IMG/VR virus record: IMGVR_UViG_3300032286_000209
Coordinates: 1 to 56,048 of that record
From: a virus
Reading direction: 5' to 3' (one strand)
DNA length: 56,048 nucleotides
Shown here: in pieces, positions 1 through 7,298 of the stretch
Layout of the letters: the number at the start of each line of letters is the position of its first letter
Position numbering within the stretch: the first letter of the stretch is position 1
Notes under the pieces: generated by a model
The model's input: the letters and a program-made list of their open reading frames with translations, nothing else
Told to the model about the DNA's origin: nothing
Databases searched by the model: none
Position numbers and translations under genes: made by a program

Positions 1-237
1 ACCGCGCATTGGACAGCATCCGCTGTTGATGGCACATATACCGCTGGTACTTACGGCACTTGCAGCTTTGCGGCTGCTACGCCATCCATTCCATACGCCA
101 GCGTGACTCAGCAGGAAGTGCTGGACTGGTGCTGGGCTAACGGCGTGGACAAAGACGCTATTGAAGCCAACCTTGCCGCACAAATTGCACTGTTAAAAAA
201 CCCTGTACAAAAATCTGAACTTCCTTGGAGCGTGTAA
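1..237 (+). CDS. C-terminal part of a small tail-associated protein (DUF7936-like), cut by the window start
   Basis: Frame 1 is open from the first base to a TAA at 235-237 and gives 78 residues. The part seen resembles small phage proteins that end in 'ANLAAQIxxxKNP...LPW' (here EANLAAQIALLKNPVQ and then LPWSV), a family I know as DUF7936; the match is from memory. The segment HWTASAVDGTYTAGTYGT looks like the beta-strand half of that family. The start codon lies outside the window. Its position just before the lysis genes suits a protein encoded behind the tail fibre. Its function is unknown. Confidence 0.6.
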   Translation, partial: TAHWTASAVDGTYTAGTYGTCSFAAATPSIPYASVTQQEVLDWCWANGVDKDAIEANLAAQIALLKNPVQKSELPWSV

Positions 238-471
238 ATGGAATATCAAGCAATGTTCAATTTTGTCGGTGGCGCACTTCTTGTCGCTATTGGCTGGTGG
301 TGCAAAGAAATTTGGGATTCAGTCAAAACTTTAAAAGCAGATATCAAAGCTATTGAGATTGACCTGCCAAAACATTACGTCAGCAAAGCGGACATTGAGA
401 GTCGTTTTGACAAAATCGATGCAACCCTAGAGCGTCTGTTTGATCGGCTAGATTCAAAAGCTGACAAGTGA
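238..471 (+). CDS. Small membrane-anchored coiled-coil protein of the lysis region
   Basis: This 77-residue protein begins with a hydrophobic segment (about residues 7-23, FNFVGGALLVAIGWWC) followed by a charged helical region ending in ERLFDRLDSKADK. Short phage proteins with one N-terminal membrane span and a C-terminal 'FDRLDxKADK' tail are common next to holin and endolysin genes, and some are annotated as holin-like. The ATG follows the previous stop directly (TAAATG) and the stop overlaps the next GTG, so it is probably translationally coupled. A holin or spanin-like role is inferred from position only. Confidence 0.75.
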   Translation: MEYQAMFNFVGGALLVAIGWWCKEIWDSVKTLKADIKAIEIDLPKHYVSKADIESRFDKIDATLERLFDRLDSKADK

Positions 472-629
472 TTGACCAAATTGTTTCTGCTGAAAGCCCG
501 TGGCCCAATACTGAAACTAAGGTGGTGCTGATCTGCCGCCTTCCTAAGAAGGATGAAAAGCTGAGTGCTAATGAGTTTGTGGATAAAGACGGACGTATAT
601 GCCGCTGGACGGTAGTAAACAAGAAATAG
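468..629 (+). CDS. Small hypothetical protein, GTG start
   Basis: A 53-residue ORF begins with GTG at 468, overlapping the upstream stop by four bases (GTGA). It reads MIDQIVSAESPWPNTETK at the N-terminus and ends at a TAG at 627-629. The compact mixture of hydrophobic and charged residues, the tight overlap and the close spacing to the next ATG (12 bases) support it as a real gene. I do not recognise a domain. It has no membrane segment or signal peptide. Confidence 0.6.
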   Translation: MIDQIVSAESPWPNTETKVVLICRLPKKDEKLSANEFVDKDGRICRWTVVNKK

Positions 630-640
630 GAGTTGTTCTA

Positions 641-1131
641 ATGATTGACCCATTCACGGCTTTTGCTATGGCTCAGGCTGCGGTAGCAGGAATAAAAAAG
701 CAGTAGCCCTTGGTAAGGACATCCACAGCTTATATAAGGAATTTAGCGGTTTTTATCAAGCGGCAGATACCGTCCACTTAGCTAGTAGCAAAGCACGGAT
801 TGCTAGTATAGGTAAGACAGATGCACAGATTAGCGCACAAGCTCTTCAGATTGCACTAGCATCCAAAGCGTTGCGAGAGCATGAAAAAGAATTGAAGGAC
901 ATACTCTTCTATAGCGGGAATGCTCCGGTCTGGGAAGAGATGATGGCAGAGCGGACTAGGTTAGTTAAAGAACGAAATATGCTGGAGAGAGAAGAAGAAG
1001 AACGCAGACAGAAGGATAAAGAAGCGAAGGTTGCTATTATTATGAACACCCTTTGGCTAACAGGTGCAAGCGCTATTGTTGTTCCCCTAGTGGGAGCGTT
1101 ATTTCACATCATCACAAATAGGGGTTTTTAA
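641..1131 (+). CDS. Membrane/coiled-coil phage protein, apparently made by -1 frameshifting (or broken by a one-base deletion)
   Basis: ATG at 641 opens a reading frame that stops at TAG 704-706 after 21 codons. The -1 frame continues the protein without interruption to TGA/TAA at 1129-1131. The switch falls on the heptamer A AAA AAG at 694-700, read in frame as ATA AAA AAG, and slipping back one base gives ...GIKK|AVALGKD..., which matches phage proteins I know as one continuous frame (MIDPFTAF... KK.VALGKD). The full product is about 163 residues: a short N-terminus, a long charged helical region with an RxxEEEERRQKDKEAK coiled coil, and one C-terminal membrane span (about 140-158). A CCTT/AAGG mini-hairpin starts about 7 bases after the slip site. 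A missing A in the A6 run would look the same. Confidence 0.7.
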
Positions 1132-1631
1132 TGGACTGGCTTAAATCTGTAGCACCAACTCTTGCCACCGCACTAGGTGGCCCTCTCGCTGGCATGGCTG
1201 TCAGCGCTGTAGCTAAAGCTATTGGCTGCGAACCCGATGATGTACAAGGCATCATCAGCAGCAACAAGCTTACAGCAGAGCAGGTAGCTTCCATTCAATT
1301 GGCTGAGCTAGAGATTAAAAAACAAGCACAGTCTATGAACCTAGACTTTACAAAGCTGGTAGCTGAGGATAAGAAGTCTGCTAGAGATATGCAGATTGCA
1401 ACAAAGTCATGGATTCCTCCTGTGCTGGCTATGAGTGTAACGGCTGGTTTCTTTGGCATCTTGGCTGGATTGATGTATGGACAAATCCAACATGCCCCAC
1501 AAATTGATATAATGCTGGGTGCTTTAGGCACTGCTTGGACAGGTATAATCTCCTTCTACTTTGGATCCTCTGCCAGCAGCCAAGCTAAGAATGAGTTGAT
1601 TTACAACTCTAGACCATCAGAGAAAAGTTAA
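1131..1631 (+). CDS. Holin, three-transmembrane family
   Basis: This 166-residue protein starts on the last base of the previous stop. It has a hydrophobic Gly/Ala-rich N-terminus (residues 6-31), a charged middle with AELEIKKQAQSMNLDF, and two strong C-terminal membrane segments (about 96-115 and 126-147). The pattern, including 'DxxSARDMQ' before the SWIPPVLA membrane segment, is that of the phage 'holin of 3TMs' family (PF11351-like). Holins form lesions in the inner membrane and trigger lysis. The endolysin gene follows immediately, which supports the call. Confidence 0.85.
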   Translation: MDWLKSVAPTLATALGGPLAGMAVSAVAKAIGCEPDDVQGIISSNKLTAEQVASIQLAELEIKKQAQSMNLDFTKLVAEDKKSARDMQIATKSWIPPVLAMSVTAGFFGILAGLMYGQIQHAPQIDIMLGALGTAWTGIISFYFGSSASSQAKNELIYNSRPSEKS

Positions 1632-1637
1632 CAGCAT

Positions 1638-2165
1638 ATGAAGCTCAACTACGATAAAGCGTTTGAATTGGTTTTAAAATCAGAGGGTGGCTATGTCAAC
1701 GATCCCGACGATCACGGTGGAGAAACCAACTTAGGAGTTACTAAGGCAGCTTGGATGTCTTATCTAGGTGTGAAAGAACTACCTGTCAATGCTATGCGTG
1801 AGTTGACAAAAGAGAAGGTTAAGCCTTTCTACAAGAAGATGTATTGGGACAAAGTATGTGGAGACGATCTGCCATCAGGCATTGACTACCTAGCCTTTGA
1901 TTTTGCTGTCAATGCCGGTACAGGACAGGCGGCTAAGTTTGTTCAGCGGGCCGTTGGTGCTGTGGCTGATGGTGCTATTGGCCCAGCCACAATGGAGAAG
2001 GTAATTAAGACAGCCTCAGCGGATCTGCTTACTAGCTTCAGCACACAGAAAGAGAACTTCTACAAAGACATTGTAGCTAGAAAACCCACCCAAGCTAAGT
2101 TCCTTAAGGGATGGCTTACTAGAACAGCCGCTGTTGAGAAAGCTGCTAGAACAATGCTTGTTTAA
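1638..2165 (+). CDS. Endolysin: glycoside hydrolase 108 N-acetylmuramidase
   Basis: This 175-residue protein carries the GH108 signature near its N-terminus: SEGGYVNDPDDHGGETNLGV, with the catalytic Glu at residue 16 and the GGxTxxGVT segment following. The rest (YLAFDFAVNAGTGQAAKFVQ ... DGAIGPATMEKV) matches the peptidoglycan-binding half (PG_binding_3-like). It should cut the glycan strand of peptidoglycan once the holin admits it to the periplasm. No signal peptide is visible, in keeping with holin-dependent export. It lies 6 bases after the holin gene. The length is typical for the family. Confidence 0.93.
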   Translation: MKLNYDKAFELVLKSEGGYVNDPDDHGGETNLGVTKAAWMSYLGVKELPVNAMRELTKEKVKPFYKKMYWDKVCGDDLPSGIDYLAFDFAVNAGTGQAAKFVQRAVGAVADGAIGPATMEKVIKTASADLLTSFSTQKENFYKDIVARKPTQAKFLKGWLTRTAAVEKAARTMLV

Positions 2166-2167
2166 TT

Positions 2168-2485
2168 ATGCAAGAGGTTCCTAATAAAGTTAACATCTTC
2201 GGCAGAGAATATACTATAACTGCCAAAGAACTTTTGGATGGATCCACAGACAGAGAAGAAACATTGGGTCAATGTATAAACGACAAGCTGTGCATAGAGA
2301 TTAAAAAGGGACAGCACTCTTTGTTGGAAGCAGACACTTTGCTACATGAAATAATTCATGCTATAGATGAGATTATGCAAACAAGGATGACAGAAAGACA
2401 AGTGTGCTGTGTAGCCACTGGTCTTATAGGAGTATTGAAAACTAACCCAGAGTTTAATGAGTATTTATATAGGATGACTAGATAA
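2168..2485 (+). CDS. Small zinc metallopeptidase-like protein
   Basis: A 105-residue protein containing LLHEIIHAIDE (about residues 57-67), which is an HExxH zinc-binding motif. A flanking EADT segment and the beta strands before it suit the small 'SprT/ImmA-like' or phage metallopeptidase-related group. Similar short proteins occur in many phages between lysis and structural genes, usually without a known substrate. It could act on the cell wall or on virion proteins; neither can be decided here. The stop overlaps the next start (TAATG). Confidence 0.7.
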   Translation: MQEVPNKVNIFGREYTITAKELLDGSTDREETLGQCINDKLCIEIKKGQHSLLEADTLLHEIIHAIDEIMQTRMTERQVCCVATGLIGVLKTNPEFNEYLYRMTR

Positions 2486-4317
2486 TGAAAGAAACTTTCA
2501 CAGAACAGCAGAGAGAAATTGTAGCCCGTAAGATGGGCTATGATGGCCCTATGCAGATGTTTGATGAATATCTAGCATCCACTCCATCTGATGCCACTAA
2601 GTATGCTGCCATCACTTCTAAGTATGCGCTTAAGATGGCTGAGGGTGGCTTAGCTCAGATTGATAATAGCACAACAACCACAGAAGTTACGGATGGAAGT
2701 GATGCCGTTCCTGTTGCACCAGCGCCTACCATCGTCATCCCCGCTACAACAACACCCACTGAAGGAATGCAAGCTGTGCCAACCACAGCGGCTCCTGCTG
2801 TTAGCACTGTAGCAACTTCAATTGCCCCAGCAGAAGTAAAAACTGTAGCTGCTCCAACCGCTGTACAGACAACGGGAATTACTCCCACCACTTCACAGGC
2901 CGCTGTTCAAGCGGAGCTAGATAAGACAAAGGCTGTTCAAGGGGCGGTGTCGGAACAAGGACAGGCCACTGCTGCCGTAATGGAACCAACAGCAACTGCT
3001 GTTAAGAATCTGCAAGCAGCACAAGGCACTGCCGCTCAAACTGTAGCACCAGCAGAAAGAGCAATACAGGCTGGAGAAATGGTTAGTGGCACTGCTGTAG
3101 ATCAAGCTAGGGTGAGTGAAGCACTGGCACAGAACGTAGCAGCACAAGGCACTGTCACTGAAGACATGACCACCACTGGTCAGCTTAATAAGTTGATGAC
3201 ATCGTTTGACGCTGGCGCTCCTCCTCCGTGGGCAGCAGCTTCTATCCGCTCTGTTACGGCTCAGCTAGCAGCTAGAGGACTAGGAGCATCTAGCTTGGCT
3301 GGACAGGCCATCATTCAAGCCACTCTTGAATCGGCAGTTCCTATCGCCAATGCTGATGCTAAGATTTATGCAGACATGGGCTTAGTTAACTTGTCCAATA
3401 GACAAGCCATAGCTATTGAAACAGCTAAGCAAAGAGCAGCTTTCCTTGGGCAGGAGTTTGATCAAGGCTTCCAAACAAAGGTGCTGAATGCAGCTAAGAT
3501 TGCTGATGTTGCTAATAAGAATTTCGATGCTAGTGTAACCATTGCACTAGAGAATTCCAGACTTGCTAACAGTATGAGCATTTCTAATCTATCGGCAAAG
3601 AATGCTTTGGTGTTAGCTGAGGCTGCTCAACTTTCTTCGTTGGAGACAGCTAATCTAAACAACCGTCAACAAGTTGCTGTGGATAATGCTAAAGCTTTCT
3701 TGGCTATGGATCTGAAGAACACAGACATTGCCAGCCAAACTAATTTGATTAAGGCTCAGACAATTGCTAATACCATTGTCAGTGATACAGCAGCAGAGAA
3801 CGCAGCTAAGGCTACCAATGCCGCCAATGAATTAGAAGCCAACAAAATTAATGCAACCCTTGCTCTCACTGCATCACAGTATAACTCGTCAGAGCAGAAC
3901 AGAGTATTAATTGCTAACAACAACGCCATTAATGAGATTGCTAAATTCAACTCCAGTGAAACCAACAAGCGAGAAGAGTTTAATGCTACAATGTCAAACC
4001 AAATTAACATTGCTAATGCTAAACTCTTGGCTGATATCTCCACTGCTAATACAAGAGAAGTGAATGCAGCTAATGCTGTGAATGCAAAGAATGCTACAGA
4101 TCAATCCTCTTCTGTTTATGCTCAGCAGATGCAGACATACAGGGATTTGTTAGAGCTTTCCTATAAAGCTGGAGAGAATGACAAAGATAGACTGACTCAA
4201 ATAGCAACAGCTACCATCACTGCTAATGCTAGTAAAACAGCAGCAGAAATTAAAGCTAATAGCGAGAGTGCTTCTGCTTGGGGAAAACTTGCTTTTGATA
4301 TTTACAAGGCGTGGTAA
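2485..4317 (+). CDS. Large Ala/Thr/Asn-rich internal virion or tail-associated protein
   Basis: A 610-residue protein of low complexity. It has an ordered N-terminus (1-60), then a Pro/Ala/Thr/Val-rich linker (60-180), then a long predicted helical section (about 230-590) rich in Asn, Ala and Ser with phrases such as NAKIADVANKNFD and ENAAKATNAANELE. No enzyme motif is seen. KMAEGGLAQ at residues 50-58 is one copy of an A-K/E-GG motif that recurs in other virion-arm proteins. Its place in front of the two very large proteins suggests it belongs to the set of ejection (internal core) proteins. That role is inferred. Confidence 0.7.
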   Translation: MKETFTEQQREIVARKMGYDGPMQMFDEYLASTPSDATKYAAITSKYALKMAEGGLAQIDNSTTTTEVTDGSDAVPVAPAPTIVIPATTTPTEGMQAVPTTAAPAVSTVATSIAPAEVKTVAAPTAVQTTGITPTTSQAAVQAELDKTKAVQGAVSEQGQATAAVMEPTATAVKNLQAAQGTAAQTVAPAERAIQAGEMVSGTAVDQARVSEALAQNVAAQGTVTEDMTTTGQLNKLMTSFDAGAPPPWAAASIRSVTAQLAARGLGASSLAGQAIIQATLESAVPIANADAKIYADMGLVNLSNRQAIAIETAKQRAAFLGQEFDQGFQTKVLNAAKIADVANKNFDASVTIALENSRLANSMSISNLSAKNALVLAEAAQLSSLETANLNNRQQVAVDNAKAFLAMDLKNTDIASQTNLIKAQTIANTIVSDTAAENAAKATNAANELEANKINATLALTASQYNSSEQNRVLIANNNAINEIAKFNSSETNKREEFNATMSNQINIANAKLLADISTANTREVNAANAVNAKNATDQSSSVYAQQMQTYRDLLELSYKAGENDKDRLTQIATATITANASKTAAEIKANSESASAWGKLAFDIYKAW

Positions 4318-4320
4318 ATT

Positions 4321-4536
4321 ATGCAACAGATTAAAAACTATTTCAAGAAGATTGAAGCTGTCTTGGAGAAGAGAAAGCTCACTCCTAAGAAGAAGTCTTC
4401 CAAGTCTAAGGGACTGCTGGCTGCTCCTCCCTCTGTAGAGAAGGCAGAGAAAGAAGACCCAACAATTAAGATGGTGGCAGACTACATCGAAGGCATCAGA
4501 GAAACAAGACAGGAGATCTTAGATGGCAACAAATGA
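4321..4536 (+). CDS. Small basic virion-arm protein
   Basis: A 71-residue protein, very Lys-rich in the first half (LEKRKLTPKKKSSKSKG), with a short acidic helical C-terminus (MVADYIEGIRETRQEILDGN). It starts 3 bases after the previous stop. The end overlaps the next gene by 14 bases, so the two are probably translationally coupled. Its role is unknown; a DNA-binding or virion-packaged small protein would fit the charge, but this is inference. Confidence 0.65.
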   Translation: MQQIKNYFKKIEAVLEKRKLTPKKKSSKSKGLLAAPPSVEKAEKEDPTIKMVADYIEGIRETRQEILDGNK

Positions 4537-5023
4537 ACTAACTGCTGGACAGGTGTTGCAGCCTATCCCTGCTGGAATCTCTTGGACTGCACCGGAGAAA
4601 AGCAGAGCATGGCAGAATCCTCCTAAGTTTACAAAGCTTTCTGATGTAGCTAATAACTACATTACTATGTTGTCTTCTAAGCAGATGGCTAATACTGTGT
4701 TGGATGCCATAGACACTAAGGCTCCTCTAGCTTCTTTAGCTGAAGTTATCATGCTCAGTGGTGTGCAGAAGGGCGCTCATACTTTGGATACTGGTGTACT
4801 TGTTATGCCCATCATCGTTGAGATGTTAAAGACAGTGGCTATGTTACACGATGTTAAAACAGTTACATATTCTGAGGAATATGATGATATGCGTGCTATA
4901 CCTACTAGAGCAGTTAAGATGGCTTTGGCTAGTAGTATGGAAATGCCAACAGAAGAGATGTCTTTACCTGCCGAAGAACCGAAGGCGGGATTGATGCAGC
5001 GTAAAACTAAAGTGGGGATTTAA
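4523..5023 (+). CDS. Putative structural protein of the internal-core cluster
   Basis: A 166-residue protein. It begins with a Pro-rich segment (PIPAGISWTAPEKSRAWQNP), followed by a helical core (SDVANNYITMLSSKQMANTVLDAID and a hydrophobic TGVLVMPIIVEMLKTVAML), and a flexible acidic C-terminus ending GLMQRKTKVGI. Proteins with this plan ('P[IP]PG.SLT.PP..WE.PP', then a helical core, then 'GLM.R') occur in structural clusters of marine podoviruses. It is likely a virion component, perhaps an adaptor between ejection proteins. It overlaps the upstream gene and lies one base before the next. Confidence 0.65.
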   Translation: MATNELTAGQVLQPIPAGISWTAPEKSRAWQNPPKFTKLSDVANNYITMLSSKQMANTVLDAIDTKAPLASLAEVIMLSGVQKGAHTLDTGVLVMPIIVEMLKTVAMLHDVKTVTYSEEYDDMRAIPTRAVKMALASSMEMPTEEMSLPAEEPKAGLMQRKTKVGI

Positions 5024-5024
5024 C

Positions 5025-7298
5025 ATGTTTGATTGGACATCTTTTGGTACTGGTTTTGCTAAAGCTGCCAGCGAAAACTTTGCTAAAGAAGAAGAAGATG
5101 CAAGAGCGCTGGGTGCTGCTAATGTTAAATCTATGTATGAGAACTACGCCTCTGTTGTAAAAGAAAACAGAACGCTTTCTAACGACATTAAAGAGAAGAT
5201 TAATATTGTTAAAGGCTTTGCCCCTGATGCTACAGATGATCAGTTGGTTGCTCTTGCCCAAGACAGAGGAATCTTGGACATGCTGTCTACTAGACTAAAA
5301 GAGAAAGACTTTGATCCTACTGGCTTTAACATCAATAACTTTGTTAAAGTGGCAAACCCTTCCAATTCTCCATTAGCGGCTGAGGATCGTATCAATCAGT
5401 TGTTCACTATTCCCTCTGCTGTTAATAATGCTTCTGCCGCCTTCAAGTCCCTTACTCCTGAAGGTGAAGTTAAAGAAAGCCCCGGCTTCCTCTCCTACTT
5501 CGACCCTGTTGGCTTAGCTAAAAGAGGCGGTGAAAAAGAGGCCAGAGTCAGCGCCGAGAAAACTGCTGCTGCTCTGGGTGTGCCTTTGGAGAAACTCCAA
5601 GGAGCAATGGGATATAGAAGAGATATCAAACCGTCTGGTGCTGAGTATGATTTGGTTGCGCTAAAACCCGGCAAGACACTAGATCAAAGCATAGACGATG
5701 CTGCTGTTAAGCTGGCTGCTGCCCAGAAGAAGGGTGATGCTAAAGATATCGAACTGGCTAAGGCTAATGTAGATAATCTAACTTCCGTTAAACAGTCGCT
5801 GAGCGATCCACAGCAGAAGTGGCTGAACAAGGTTGCCTCGCTTAAAGACAAGCAGCTTAACGGCACTGATAAAGAAAAGGCTGATGCCACACAGCAACTA
5901 GATGCCATCTATGCAGAAGAGAAGAGAGCTACTTTAGCTAAACAAATGCCGAAAGAGCAAAGAGACAATCTGATTGCTCAAAAAGAAATTGATGCTAACA
6001 GCAATGATCCCAAGAAAGCAAAAGAAGCATTAGATTGGTTGCTCAATGAGGCAGGTGTTCAGGCTAAGGTTGCTGAGGCTAAGCAGACAACTTCACAGCA
6101 ACGTGAAAACTATCTTGCCGACCTTGATTTGAAAGCTAAAGGCCAGCGCGGTACAGAGGCAGAACAAGTAGCGGCCCAAGCAAAGCTAGTTGAGATGAAG
6201 AAGCTTGATAAGCTTGTTGCAGAAGCTGGTCAAACTGATGTCCAAGCCAGAGAGAATAGACTTGCTGCTTTGAAGACTAAGGCAGACGCTGGTGATGTTG
6301 CTGCCAAGAATGAGTTGTTGCAGGTAGCAGCAATTGATAAAGCTATTTCAGAAGCTAAACAAACTGACGCTGAGAAGCTGACCAACATGAAGGCTCAGTT
6401 GATCTCTGCGTCTGCTGCTGGTGACAAAGACGCTGAGCTTAAGCTCCAAGCATTGTTTGCTGTGGAAGGTGCAGAGGCCCGCGCTAAAGAAGGTGCTGCT
6501 GCACAGCGTACTAACCGCATTGCAGAATTGAAGACAAAACTGGCGGCTGGTGATACCTCTGTTAAAGCAGAACTTGATAGCGCCATTGCTATAGACGCTG
6601 CTGCTAAGAAACAAGAACAAGAGGCTCTACAGAGTGATGTAGCTAAGCGCAACGACAGACTTGCTGCCTTGCAGACCACCATCACCACTTCCACAAATCC
6701 AGCAGAAGTTAAAGCAGCTAGGACACAGATGGCTAAGGAACTGAAGCTCATTGCTGATGAGGCTAGAGCCAGACAAGTTCCTACAGCCGCTTCAGATAAA
6801 GTGCCAGCCTTGGGTGCTTTGAATAGCTTTGTTGCTGTCGCTGTTACTCAGGCAGTGCAGAATAAGCACGGCAATTTGAAGAACGATATGGCTATTGTGA
6901 GCAGACCTAATGGTGATGGAACATTCTATCAAGACTACGATTATGTTGGTGATGATCCTGTATTGAGGAAACAGATTGCTGACACCAAAGCTGCGGCAGC
7001 TAGGAAAGCGCTATCTGTATATACAGACAACAACGGTAAGCCATTAGATAGAAATGTCCAAGCTGTTATGAATGTTTGGGTTGGATCTGCTGCGGCTCCA
7101 GCAGGGACAGAAACAGAAACAGGAACAGGTAAAGGAAAAGGGCTAGGCTCTAGAGCAGCTTCTAACACCACCACTACAGGATCTGGAGACAACACAGTGG
7201 TCACTGTTACAGACCCCACAGGAACTCCTCGTGTATTCAAAGGTAAAGACGCAGCTAGTAAAGCAGCAGGATTCAAGGCAGCAGCAGGAATTAACTAA
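5025..7298 (+). CDS. Internal virion (ejection) protein with degenerate helical repeats
   Basis: A 757-residue, mostly helical protein. Residues 1-200 look like an ordered N-terminal domain. From about 258 to 577 the sequence falls into about seven weakly conserved repeats of 40-48 residues, with a core like R(E/D)NRLAALKTKxxAGDxxAK and then AIDKAISEAKQ. The C-terminus is Gly/Thr-rich (TETETGTGKGKGLGSR) and ends in a small compact piece. No enzymatic motif was found. By size and position it is a candidate equivalent of a T7-type core protein that is ejected into the cell with the DNA. Its stop overlaps the next ATG. Confidence 0.7.
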   Translation: MFDWTSFGTGFAKAASENFAKEEEDARALGAANVKSMYENYASVVKENRTLSNDIKEKINIVKGFAPDATDDQLVALAQDRGILDMLSTRLKEKDFDPTGFNINNFVKVANPSNSPLAAEDRINQLFTIPSAVNNASAAFKSLTPEGEVKESPGFLSYFDPVGLAKRGGEKEARVSAEKTAAALGVPLEKLQGAMGYRRDIKPSGAEYDLVALKPGKTLDQSIDDAAVKLAAAQKKGDAKDIELAKANVDNLTSVKQSLSDPQQKWLNKVASLKDKQLNGTDKEKADATQQLDAIYAEEKRATLAKQMPKEQRDNLIAQKEIDANSNDPKKAKEALDWLLNEAGVQAKVAEAKQTTSQQRENYLADLDLKAKGQRGTEAEQVAAQAKLVEMKKLDKLVAEAGQTDVQARENRLAALKTKADAGDVAAKNELLQVAAIDKAISEAKQTDAEKLTNMKAQLISASAAGDKDAELKLQALFAVEGAEARAKEGAAAQRTNRIAELKTKLAAGDTSVKAELDSAIAIDAAAKKQEQEALQSDVAKRNDRLAALQTTITTSTNPAEVKAARTQMAKELKLIADEARARQVPTAASDKVPALGALNSFVAVAVTQAVQNKHGNLKNDMAIVSRPNGDGTFYQDYDYVGDDPVLRKQIADTKAAAARKALSVYTDNNGKPLDRNVQAVMNVWVGSAAAPAGTETETGTGKGKGLGSRAASNTTTTGSGDNTVVTVTDPTGTPRVFKGKDAASKAAGFKAAAGIN

